5,224 nt of DNA from a bacterium ADurb.Bin374 (lineage in GTDB: Bacteria > Riflebacteria > Ozemobacteria > Ozemobacterales > Ozemobacteraceae), in contig MWAR01000174.1 of the NCBI GenBank assembly GCA_002068715.1, forward strand, positions 1-5,224, in the 5' to 3' direction. Below, piece by piece: positions 1 to 5,185 of the stretch. The stretch's first letter is position 1, and the number at the start of each line of letters is the position of its first letter. The notes under the pieces are model-generated. The model was not told the origin of the DNA, did no database searches, and was given only the letters and a program-made list of their open reading frames with translations. Position numbers and translations under genes: made by a program.

Positions 1-127
1 CCCCCGCCGCGAGCACGAACCGATTGTTCAGGTCGAGCACACGGCGGCCCGCGGCGAGCGGCACCTCGATCGGTATCGACGAGGTGATGCCGTAGGCGTC
101 GGACGGGAACGGGAGGATGCCTGTCAT
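1..127 (-). CDS. N-terminal fragment, 2-hydroxyacyl-CoA dehydratase D-component-like protein (partial)
   Basis: The ATG at 127-125 opens a frame that stays open for 42 codons to the window edge, so only the N-terminus is present. The start overlaps the TGA of the upstream TPR gene as ATGA, typical of translationally coupled genes; no good Shine-Dalgarno precedes it, which fits coupling. The readable part includes GITSSIPIEVPLAAGRR followed by VLDLNNRFV. From memory, the pattern T-x-x-x-P-[IV]-E-V-x-x-A-A-G followed by D-L-N-N opens proteins annotated as 2-hydroxyacyl-CoA dehydratase D-component (HgdB/FldC-like), which carry a [4Fe-4S] cluster in dehydratases or act as uncharacterised paralogues. 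The cysteines that would confirm this lie outside the window. The reading frame is quite sure; the family is a moderate-confidence inference from a short stretch. Confidence 0.62.
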   Translation of the reverse strand, partial: MTGILPFPSDAYGITSSIPIEVPLAAGRRVLDLNNRFVLAAG

Positions 128-1521
128 GGCGTCCGGGCAAGCCTGCGGGCCGTTTCCAGAAGGGGAAACAGAAGCACCCGGAACAGCGCCTTCGGAATGT
201 GAAAGCGGCGCGCGGTGTCGACGAGAACCGGAGAGAACCGGATGTACCAGGTGACGAGAAGGCGGCCGGCCAGTGTCCGGAGGAGGTTCCTGCGGACGCG
301 CCTGAACGGTTCGAGAGATTCGGGGGCTTCGTCGTAGGCATACCCGGCCAGGAAACAGAGCGAGGATTTTCTGAGCCGGGCGATCGTCGTGACGTAGTTG
401 GGGTTGATCAGGGCGATGTCGCGTCTGACGATCGCGGCCCGCTGCTCGTCTTCGAGATACATGTAACAGGTGTACAGCTGATCGAGGAGCGACAGCTCGT
501 CGGGGGCGATCACGACTGCCTGTTCGAGCAGTTTGCACGCTTTCCGGAAATACTCGCGGCCGAGCGATGGGCCGAGCCTGAGGGCTTTGGTGATGAACAC
601 GTCGGCGATGCGTGAGAGCGTCTTGAGCTTGGTCTCGAGAAAATCGACCTGGATTTTCCGGGTCGTCTCGTTCACGGGGTCTACCTCGAACGCGTGCTTC
701 AGCGTGGCTTTCGCCGGGTGAAACTGCCGTTTGGCGACCAAGATGCGGATTTTCAACTGGAGGGCCGGCAGCATGGAGGGCTCCTGGATTAGAAGCCGCT
801 CGACGGCCGTCAGCGCGGAATCGAAGTCTCGGTCGTTATAGATGGCTTCGATGTGCTGAAGTTCCTGTTCGGGACTGAGCTGCGGCGTCGACGGCATCTC
901 GATCGGTTCCATGGGCGGAAGGGAGAACGTTTCCTTCTCGACGATGTCGTGAAGCCGGCCTGTCGTCTCGATCTTTCGGACGATCTGCCGGAGCTCGGCC
1001 GTTTTTTCCTCGTTCTCCATCTGCTTGTAGAACCGCAAAAGGCCGTAATACGCCGCGATGGAATCGGGCAGCAGGCTGACGGCCTTTTCGAAATCCATGC
1101 GGCACGCTTCCAGCATCTCTTCGATGGTGCGCTTGTTTTCCTCTTCGAGTCTGATGCGGGCGATCGAGTCGACGGCCTGACTGCGCTCGGCAAAACTCTT
1201 CGCTTTCTGTTTCGCGTTCTGGAAGGCGAGGCTGGCTTTGGTGACGAGCTTGTCGTAGTAGGTCTTCCGGATATTCCCGAAGACCGTCGTGAAATCCTTG
1301 TCATCCGGGACCCAGGAGCAGGCGAGCGACATGACCTCGAAGGCCTGCTCGGGGAATTCCTGGGGATTGAGCTCGTCGAGAATCTGGCCGAGGGAATCAC
1401 CCGTTGGGGGACGATCGGGGCCGAAGAGCGTCTTGAACATCTCGAGGCCGGAGCGGAAATTGCGATTGCGAAGCCGTCCGACGATTTCGCGAAGAAGGGA
1501 TTTTGAGGGAGGCGCTGCCAT
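124..1521 (-). CDS. TPR-like helical repeat protein, 465 aa
   Basis: A cytoplasmic-looking, mostly alpha-helical protein without signal peptide; I recognise the fold type but no named family. Residues 138-182 resemble one tetratricopeptide unit (AYYGLLRFYKQMENEEKTA region). Residues 219-285 hold two clearer ones, with the D-F-x-x-A-L pattern near 232-237, A-L-x-L-K near 253-257 and the P of VDP ending the second. Residues 323-375 hold another, ending LINPN. Charged helices at 95-135 may form a coiled coil. The C-terminus (405-465) is rich in Arg and large hydrophobics and may be amphipathic or membrane-associated. TPR arrays usually serve as protein-binding scaffolds; the partner is unknown. 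The ATG at 1521 is chosen because it lies 5 bases after the stop of the zinc-ribbon gene. It has no clear Shine-Dalgarno, so coupling is likely. The frame runs further upstream, but that part would overlap the zinc-ribbon gene and reads as unstructured out-of-frame peptide. Its stop overlaps the next gene's start. Confidence 0.85.
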   Translation of the reverse strand: MAAPPSKSLLREIVGRLRNRNFRSGLEMFKTLFGPDRPPTGDSLGQILDELNPQEFPEQAFEVMSLACSWVPDDKDFTTVFGNIRKTYYDKLVTKASLAFQNAKQKAKSFAERSQAVDSIARIRLEEENKRTIEEMLEACRMDFEKAVSLLPDSIAAYYGLLRFYKQMENEEKTAELRQIVRKIETTGRLHDIVEKETFSLPPMEPIEMPSTPQLSPEQELQHIEAIYNDRDFDSALTAVERLLIQEPSMLPALQLKIRILVAKRQFHPAKATLKHAFEVDPVNETTRKIQVDFLETKLKTLSRIADVFITKALRLGPSLGREYFRKACKLLEQAVVIAPDELSLLDQLYTCYMYLEDEQRAAIVRRDIALINPNYVTTIARLRKSSLCFLAGYAYDEAPESLEPFRRVRRNLLRTLAGRLLVTWYIRFSPVLVDTARRFHIPKALFRVLLFPLLETARRLARTP

Positions 1522-1526
1522 GCGGA

Positions 1527-1898
1527 TCAGAGCCGGAAGTGAATATGCACGGACTTGGGCGACATGACGTCGACCTTTTCGAGCAGGGCTTCGGCAAACC
1601 GGCGCTTTTCCTCGAGCGGGAAAAACTCGGCGAAGGTGTTCATATCGTGGAAAATGCGCCTGACATCGGACGCGGCCAGCTTCTGGCCAAGATGCGCCGC
1701 CGCCGCTTTCCTTCCTTCGGGAACGGAGAGAAAAGCGCCGATTTCCTTCCAGACGAGTTCTTCCATGGATGAAACCGGAACGGCGGTCGGGCAGCCCGCG
1801 GCGCAGGCGAACGAGTCGCCCTCGCGCTTCATCGGAGTGAAACAGAGGCCGCAAAAGATGAACGATTCGAGATACGAGGGGGCTGGCTGTTCCGGCAT
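1527..1898 (-). CDS. Stand-alone zinc-ribbon protein resembling the C-terminal part of large serine recombinases, 123 aa
   Basis: Residues 10-57 contain four cysteines, C16-x2-C19 and C32-x3-C36, in the order F-x-C-G-L-C ... F-A-C-A-A-G-C. An acidic helix follows (EELVWKEIGAFL). This is the layout of the recombinase zinc beta-ribbon domain. The end, FFPLEEKRRFAEALLEKVDV and then a beta-strand-like VHIHFRL, resembles the closing helix and strand of large serine recombinases. No resolvase catalytic domain or recombinase DNA-binding domain is encoded upstream, so the protein cannot recombine DNA by itself. It could be a domesticated DNA- or RNA-binding zinc ribbon, or a remnant. The ATG at 1898 is preferred over a GTG at 1940 because that GTG sits inside a hairpin stem; a GGAG lies 13 bases before the ATG, a weak site. 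It is the first gene of the run leading into the TPR gene. Confidence 0.75.
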   Translation of the reverse strand: MPEQPAPSYLESFIFCGLCFTPMKREGDSFACAAGCPTAVPVSSMEELVWKEIGAFLSVPEGRKAAAAHLGQKLAASDVRRIFHDMNTFAEFFPLEEKRRFAEALLEKVDVMSPKSVHIHFRL

Positions 1899-1930
1899 GC
1901 GAGAAACTGTACTCCAAACCCCCGGAGAAT

Positions 1931-1974
1931 GCAACGTCACCCCGGGATCCGACGACCCCGGGGTGACGCATTGC
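1931..1974 (-). terminator. Strong hairpin between the small membrane protein gene and the zinc-ribbon gene
   Basis: A perfect 12-base inverted repeat (CGTCACCCCGGG at 1935-1946, its complement at 1957-1968) encloses a 10-base loop. It extends by four more pairs (GCAA at 1931-1934 with TTGC at 1971-1974) after a two-base bulge. It begins 9 bases beyond the stop of the 67-aa gene. Read on the minus strand, no U-tract follows, so it is not a classical intrinsic terminator. Transcript end protection, a processing site, partial termination or a protein-binding site are all possible. Confidence 0.5.
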
Positions 1975-1982
1975 GCTCGGCC

Positions 1983-2186
1983 CTACTTACCGGGCCGCAG
2001 CCACGACAGGATCATCCCAAGGCCATGCCTTCCCGCATCGCGACCGTAATGTGTCAGGTCGCGCAGCGCTTCGCGTCGCAGCAGGGCTGGGACGCGCGGC
2101 AGGAGAAACACCCACGCTCCCAGCAGAAGGATGAAACCGGAGACCAACCCCGAAATGAACCCGATGAACAATGTATCAGCGTGCAT
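1983..2186 (-). CDS. Small single-span membrane protein, 67 aa, unknown function
   Basis: I do not recognise a family. Residues about 5-29 (LFIGFISGLVSGFILLLGAW core) form one hydrophobic segment with small-residue G-x-x-x-G-type spacing. A basic cytoplasmic-type tail follows, with R31, R37, R38, R42, R49, R53 and R64. By the positive-inside rule the C-terminus should face the cytoplasm. I choose the ATG at 2186 because a strong GGGAGGA lies 9 bases before it; the ATG at 2195 directly abuts that site and is too close. A terminator lies upstream and a hairpin downstream, so it is probably transcribed alone or reads partly into the zinc-ribbon gene, which lies in the same frame beyond the TAG stop. 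I found no convincing -10/-35 pair before it. Codon usage and the ribosome-binding site make a real gene likely. Confidence 0.68.
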   Translation of the reverse strand: MHADTLFIGFISGLVSGFILLLGAWVFLLPRVPALLRREALRDLTHYGRDAGRHGLGMILSWLRPGK

Positions 2187-2195
2187 GGGTCGCAT

Positions 2196-2202
2196 TCCTC
2201 CC
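2196..2202 (-). promoter_or_regulatory. Shine-Dalgarno site deciding the start of the 67-aa gene
   Basis: On the minus strand GGGAGGA directly abuts one ATG (2195-2193) and lies 9 bases before another in-frame ATG (2186-2184). Usual spacing favours the second, giving 67 rather than 70 residues. Confidence 0.6.
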
Positions 2203-2295
2203 TTTCACATCATCGTGCCGTCGGTACTGTCGGCAGGAATGCGGGTTCTCTTAACACCGGAATTCCATCGCGAGGTGTACAGAATAATTTTCCCG

Positions 2296-2329
2296 AAAAA
2301 AGCGGAGGGGCGGGTTTCAAACCCGCCCC
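2296..2329 (-). terminator. Intrinsic terminator of the Bax inhibitor-1 family gene
   Basis: An 11-base near-palindrome with a single central base (2307-2329) folds on the minus strand into a GGGGCGGG/CCCGCCCC stem with a short T/A-rich loop. After five bases it is followed by six T residues (the A-run at 2296-2301 on the plus strand). It starts 22 bases after the TGA of the 2352-3053 gene, as expected for Rho-independent termination. It also isolates the downstream 67-aa gene from that transcript. Confidence 0.85.
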
Positions 2330-2351
2330 CCGAGAGAATTGCGAATGGTCG

Positions 2352-3053
2352 TCAGTCGCGGTTTGATGCGGCGATGTGGATGAGGATCCGCAGAAGGGCG
2401 ACGAACAGGTTGACGAAGTCGAGATACAGCTCGACCGTCGCGAGGATGTACTCCTCGTCGCGGAACTTGAGCATGATGTTGCTCATGTCGTAGGCCGTGA
2501 AGCCCATGAAGAGCACCGCGCTGAGGATAGAGATGCCGAGCCCGAGTCCTGAGCCGCCGATGAAGATGTTCATGATGCCGGCGACGATGACGACGATCAG
2601 GCCCGAGATCAGGAACGGCCCGAGACCGGAAAAATCCTTGCCTGTCGACATGACGTACGCGGCGATCGCGAAGAAACCGACCGCCGTGAGGCCGAGCGCC
2701 TGCACGACGAGCCACGGGTTGATGGCGTTTGCCAGTGCGACGAGAGGACCGAGCAGCATGCCGTTCATGAACGTGTATCCGTAGAACAGGGCGACGTTCA
2801 GGCCTGGCGTGTGGCGGTTCCAGAGCAGGGCGAAATACAGACCGAAGTTGGCGAGGATGGCGAACAGCAGAAAGCCCGTTCCCATCGATTTGCCGAAGGC
2901 AGTGCCGAGGGCGGTGAGAATGAGACCGCCGCCGAAATAGGGAAGAACGCGGGACATGAAGGTCGACTGGGACATTCCCGTCCACATCGCCTTTCGCTGC
3001 TGCTGTTCAGGCCAGGAGGCTTCCTGCGCGCCTACGCGGTCATGAAATTCCAT
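2352..3053 (-). CDS. Bax inhibitor-1/YccA family integral membrane protein, 233 aa
   Basis: After a hydrophilic N-terminus of about 34 residues there are seven hydrophobic segments, roughly at 36-54, 59-79, 85-107, 112-134, 142-165, 169-188 and 205-227. This is the TMBIM/BI-1 topology, and 233 residues is a normal family length. The family signature near the end is clear: GFTAYDMSNIM (D189) and ELYLDFVNLFVALLRIL (D212). These two aspartates match the pair that acts as pH sensor and calcium gate in Bacillus subtilis YetJ. Family members are calcium-leak channels (YetJ) or interact with the FtsH protease (E. coli YccA); which applies here cannot be told. The ATG at 3053 has GGAGG six bases upstream. 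A much longer frame continues upstream but would cross the divergent promoter region and the start of the hydantoinase gene. It is monocistronic, with its own promoter candidate and terminator. Confidence 0.93.
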   Translation of the reverse strand: MEFHDRVGAQEASWPEQQQRKAMWTGMSQSTFMSRVLPYFGGGLILTALGTAFGKSMGTGFLLFAILANFGLYFALLWNRHTPGLNVALFYGYTFMNGMLLGPLVALANAINPWLVVQALGLTAVGFFAIAAYVMSTGKDFSGLGPFLISGLIVVIVAGIMNIFIGGSGLGLGISILSAVLFMGFTAYDMSNIMLKFRDEEYILATVELYLDFVNLFVALLRILIHIAASNRD

Positions 3054-3059
3054 TTCGTT

Positions 3060-3064
3060 CCTCC
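3060..3064 (-). promoter_or_regulatory. Shine-Dalgarno site of the Bax inhibitor-1 family gene
   Basis: GGAGG on the minus strand lies six bases before the ATG at 3053. It fixes this start against the longer open frame that continues upstream. Confidence 0.8.
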
Positions 3065-3108
3065 GGTGAGATATGATCTGCGGAGCGTTCCGCCGGTATT
3101 CCGAGGAT

Positions 3109-3139
3109 ATTGTATCACATTCGGAGACGACGATCGCAA
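3109..3139 (-). promoter_or_regulatory. Candidate sigma-70-type promoter of the Bax inhibitor-1 family gene
   Basis: On the minus strand TACAAT (3114-3109) matches the -10 consensus at five of six bases. It is preceded by TGA, giving the TG-n extended -10 form. A weak -35, TTGCGA (3139-3134), stands 19 bases upstream, longer than optimal, which an extended -10 can tolerate. The resulting leader would be about 50 bases. Confidence 0.5.
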
Positions 3140-3143
3140 CCGC

Positions 3144-3172
3144 TTGCCAGACGGCGGGCGGGCGGGTAGGGT
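3144..3172 (+). promoter_or_regulatory. Candidate promoter of the hydantoinase gene
   Basis: TTGCCA (3144-3149, five of six to the -35 consensus) is followed after exactly 17 bases by TAGGGT (3167-3172). The latter keeps only the three most conserved -10 positions. The spacer is almost pure G/C and contains most of a G-quadruplex motif. Its -35 lies only four bases from the -35 candidate of the divergent gene. Confidence 0.38.
3156..3171 (+). other. Canonical G-quadruplex motif
   Basis: The plus strand reads GGGCGGGCGGGTAGGG: four G3 runs with loops of 1, 1 and 2 bases, the loop pattern known to give very stable parallel quadruplexes. It lies on the non-template strand of the hydantoinase gene, 36 bases before its start codon, and overlaps the spacer and -10 of the promoter candidate. 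Confidence 0.7.
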
Positions 3173-3197
3173 GGTGGCGGACAATTCCGACCCAATC

Positions 3198-3203
3198 AGG
3201 AGG
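3198..3203 (+). promoter_or_regulatory. Shine-Dalgarno site of the hydantoinase gene
   Basis: A perfect AGGAGG ends four bases before the ATG at 3208, a slightly short spacing. It singles out this start among the in-frame candidates; the frame runs upstream to about 3073 without another plausible start. Confidence 0.8.
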
Positions 3204-3207
3204 CAGT

Positions 3208-4596
3208 ATGTACGATCTGGTCATCAAAAACGCTCTTCTCATGAACGGCTATGAAGAATGGCACGCCGACCTCGCGGTGAACGGCGAAAAAATCGAGGCG
3301 GTCGGAACTGGTTTGCCCGGTCGAAGAGAAATCAACGCGTCGGGGAAGTGGCTGATGCCGGGTGCGATCGACGCGCACGTGCACATGTCGCTTCCGTTCG
3401 CCGGCTCGGTGTCGGCCGATGATTTCGAGAGCGGAAGCCGCGCGGCGGCGTTCGGGGGCGTGACGACGATGATCGATTTCACGGCCCAGCAGGGCGACGA
3501 AGGGCTCAGGGCCAGCTTCGAGCGCCGGTTCCGGGCAGCCGACGGGAAGTCGGTCATCGACTGGAGCCTTCATGCCTGTATCGGCCGTCTCACGGCGCAG
3601 GTGCTCGATGACCTCGAATGGGCTGCCAGGTTCGGTCTGACGAGCCTGAAGATGTTCACCGCCTACGCGAAATCCGGCCTGATGCTCGACGATGGCGCTG
3701 TCTTCGAGGCGATGCGCCGGTGCAGGAGTCTGGGAATTCTCCCGACCTTCCATGCCGAAAACGGGGCCGTCATCGACAGGCTGTGTGACGAGTTCCAGGC
3801 GAAGGGCATGACGGGAATCCAGACCCTGCCGCTGACGAGGCCGGTCTTCACGGAAACCGAGGCGGTCCGGCGGATCGCCGATCTCGCACGGGCCGCCGAC
3901 GCCGCCGCATATATTGTCCATACCTCGTCGGGTGACGGGGCGGCAGAGATCGCCCGGGCGCGACGGTCGGGCGTGAAGCTGTACGGCGAGACCTGCCCCC
4001 AGTATCTGACACTTGACGATTCGCTGCTGAAAGGAACAGACGGGCATTTTTACTCCTGCTGCCCGCCGATACGGCCTGTCGGCCAGTCCGAAGAAATATG
4101 GAAATATATAAAATCAGGAGATATACAAGTGGTTGCGACCGATCACTGCCCGTTCACCAGGGCGGCAAAAAACACCTGGGGCGGCTCGATCGGCACTCTC
4201 CCGATGGGGCTTCCCGGCGTCGAGACCATGCCTGCGCTGTTCCTTTCCGAGGGAAGAAAACGGGGTGTTCCGACCCGACTTCTCGTGCGGGCGATATCCG
4301 CGCTTCCGGCGCGCATCTTCGGGCTTCATGGGACAAAGGGCAGCCTGCTCCCCGGAAGTGACGCCGACCTGATGCTGTATGATCCCGCGGCGGAATGGGC
4401 GGTGGCGGCCACCGGCCTGCACATGGCGACGGATTACTCGATCTACGAGGGCCGGCCGGTTCTCGGAAAGCCGGTCATGACAATTTCCCGGGGCGAGATC
4501 ATCGTGGAAAACGGCATCTGGAAAGGAACGCCAGGCCGCGGTCGGTTCATCGGGCGGAAGCGGTTCGACCATTCCTGCGCCCTTCCGGTCGATTGA
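3208..4596 (+). CDS. Hydantoinase/dihydropyrimidinase-type cyclic amidohydrolase, 462 aa
   Basis: A cytoplasmic binuclear-metal TIM-barrel amidohydrolase; the family opens cyclic amide rings such as 5-substituted hydantoins or dihydropyrimidines. The first ~50 residues and the end form the usual beta-sandwich (MYDLVIKNA, PGSDADLMLYDP at 382-393). All metal-ligand positions are visible: H57-x-H59 in GAIDAHVHM, K148 in TSLKMFTAY (the lysine carboxylated in this family), H182 in FHAENG, H238 in IVHTSSG, and D312 in VATDHCPF. Y153 fits the tyrosine that polarises the substrate. GETCPQYLTLDD (260-271) points to hydantoinase/dihydropyrimidinase more than allantoinase, while LPGVET (335-340) is more allantoinase-like, so the substrate is open. 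The usual S of SPP is C285 here. Length is normal. There is no carbamoylase, racemase or transporter beside it, so it seems to be transcribed alone. An AT-rich stretch at 4091-4128 is unlike the rest of the gene. Confidence 0.93.
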   Translation: MYDLVIKNALLMNGYEEWHADLAVNGEKIEAVGTGLPGRREINASGKWLMPGAIDAHVHMSLPFAGSVSADDFESGSRAAAFGGVTTMIDFTAQQGDEGLRASFERRFRAADGKSVIDWSLHACIGRLTAQVLDDLEWAARFGLTSLKMFTAYAKSGLMLDDGAVFEAMRRCRSLGILPTFHAENGAVIDRLCDEFQAKGMTGIQTLPLTRPVFTETEAVRRIADLARAADAAAYIVHTSSGDGAAEIARARRSGVKLYGETCPQYLTLDDSLLKGTDGHFYSCCPPIRPVGQSEEIWKYIKSGDIQVVATDHCPFTRAAKNTWGGSIGTLPMGLPGVETMPALFLSEGRKRGVPTRLLVRAISALPARIFGLHGTKGSLLPGSDADLMLYDPAAEWAVAATGLHMATDYSIYEGRPVLGKPVMTISRGEIIVENGIWKGTPGRGRFIGRKRFDHSCALPVD

Positions 4597-4597
4597 C

Positions 4598-4626
4598 TTG
4601 ACTGTACGGCTTTTCGGGCGTATGTA
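4598..4626 (+). promoter_or_regulatory. Candidate promoter of the secreted OB-like protein gene
   Basis: Just after the hydantoinase stop, TTGACT (4598-4603, five of six to -35) stands exactly 17 bases before TATGTA (4621-4626), which keeps only the first three -10 bases. GATACT at 4651-4656 is an alternative -10 without a good -35. No terminator is visible after the hydantoinase gene, so read-through could also supply expression. Confidence 0.38.
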
Positions 4627-4686
4627 CCCGGCACGCTCCGAGTAAGGGGCGATACTTTTGGTTTGATGAAAACAGGAGATGTTCAT

Positions 4687-5106
4687 ATGAAGAAGCTGGT
4701 TCTTGTCACGGGTCTCGTTGCGGCGCTCATCGGCGGCGTTCCGTTCTCGGCGATGGCTGCCAAGCCGGCCGTCGAGACCAAGGTCAAAGGCGAAATCGTC
4801 GAAAAGACCGGAACGATCGAAGTGAAGCAGGCCGAGAAGAACGAAAAATACAACACCGTCACCCTCAAGGCAGGAAACGACGTGTTCAAACTCCTTCCCG
4901 TGAAGGGCAACAAGACGATCATGGGCGACCTCGAAAAGCTGGCCGGCAAGGAAGTCACCGTGAAGGGCGAACTGCTTCCCGCCAACGAGAAGCATCCCAT
5001 GGCCGCCATCAAGGTCGAATCCTTCACCGAAAAGACCGCTGCCGCTCCCGCTCCCGCAGCGGCCCCGGCCGACGCTCCGGCACCCGCCCCTGCCGCCGGC
5101 AACTGA
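4687..5106 (+). CDS. Secreted protein with possible OB-like core and Ala/Pro-rich tail, 139 aa
   Basis: Residues 1-24/25 are a Sec signal peptide: MKK, a hydrophobic stretch 4-20, then SAMA with cleavage probably after A24 or A25. It lacks a lipobox cysteine; indeed the protein has no cysteine. The mature part (about 26-114) alternates beta-strand-like segments with Lys and Glu: VKGEIVEKTGTIEV, YNTVTLKAG, VFKLLP, then a short helix-like GDLEKLAGKEVTVKGEL. This order, ending in L-x-x-L-x-G-K-x-V-x-V-x-G, suggests a small OB-fold-type barrel; that is inference, and the family is not named. Residues 117-139 are an Ala/Pro repeat-like tail that could be a flexible linker in the envelope. AGGAG ends eight bases before the chosen ATG; an in-frame ATG at 4663 lies before that site and is rejected. 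The likely location is the periplasm or outside the cell. Confidence 0.82.
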   Translation: MKKLVLVTGLVAALIGGVPFSAMAAKPAVETKVKGEIVEKTGTIEVKQAEKNEKYNTVTLKAGNDVFKLLPVKGNKTIMGDLEKLAGKEVTVKGELLPANEKHPMAAIKVESFTEKTAAAPAPAAAPADAPAPAPAAGN

Positions 5107-5124
5107 GCACATTCGTCCTCACGC

Positions 5125-5152
5125 ACAGGGCGCCCGAATGGGCGCCCTGTTT
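5125..5152 (+). terminator. Hairpin terminator between convergent genes
   Basis: ACAGGGCGCCC (5125-5135) pairs perfectly with GGGCGCCCTGT (5140-5150) around a GAAT tetraloop, starting 18 bases after the stop of the secreted protein gene. Only three T residues follow on the plus strand and none on the minus strand, so termination may be partial. Its position between two convergent genes suggests use by both. Confidence 0.68.
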
Positions 5153-5185
5153 GCATGTCGGGATCTGTTGAATCCGCGCCTTTTC

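Noticed and set aside
853..1506. 217-codon open frame on the plus strand
   Set aside because: It is antisense to the TPR gene. The minus-strand reading has clear repeat patterns and fits an operon, while this frame lacks a ribosome-binding site and any recognisable motif.
1522..1971. 150-codon upstream extension of the TPR reading frame
   Set aside because: It overlaps the zinc-ribbon gene in another frame and reads as Arg/Gly-rich nonsense; the coupled ATG at 1521 fits better.
2317..2985. 222-codon Arg/His-rich minus-strand frame
   Set aside because: Same strand but out of frame with the Bax inhibitor-1 family gene, and it runs through the terminator; composition is that of a GC-rich shadow.
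3196..4047. 283-codon minus-strand frame
   Set aside because: Antisense to the hydantoinase gene, whose catalytic residues are intact; typical high-GC shadow frame.
4614..4630. CGGG/CCCG mini-hairpin after the hydantoinase gene
   Set aside because: Only four stem pairs with no T-run after it, so it is not a credible terminator.
4114..5112. 332-codon minus-strand frame with Gly/Ser-rich start
   Set aside because: It runs across the end of the hydantoinase gene, an intergenic gap and the secreted protein gene, and its Gly-rich start is the antisense of the Ala/Pro tail.
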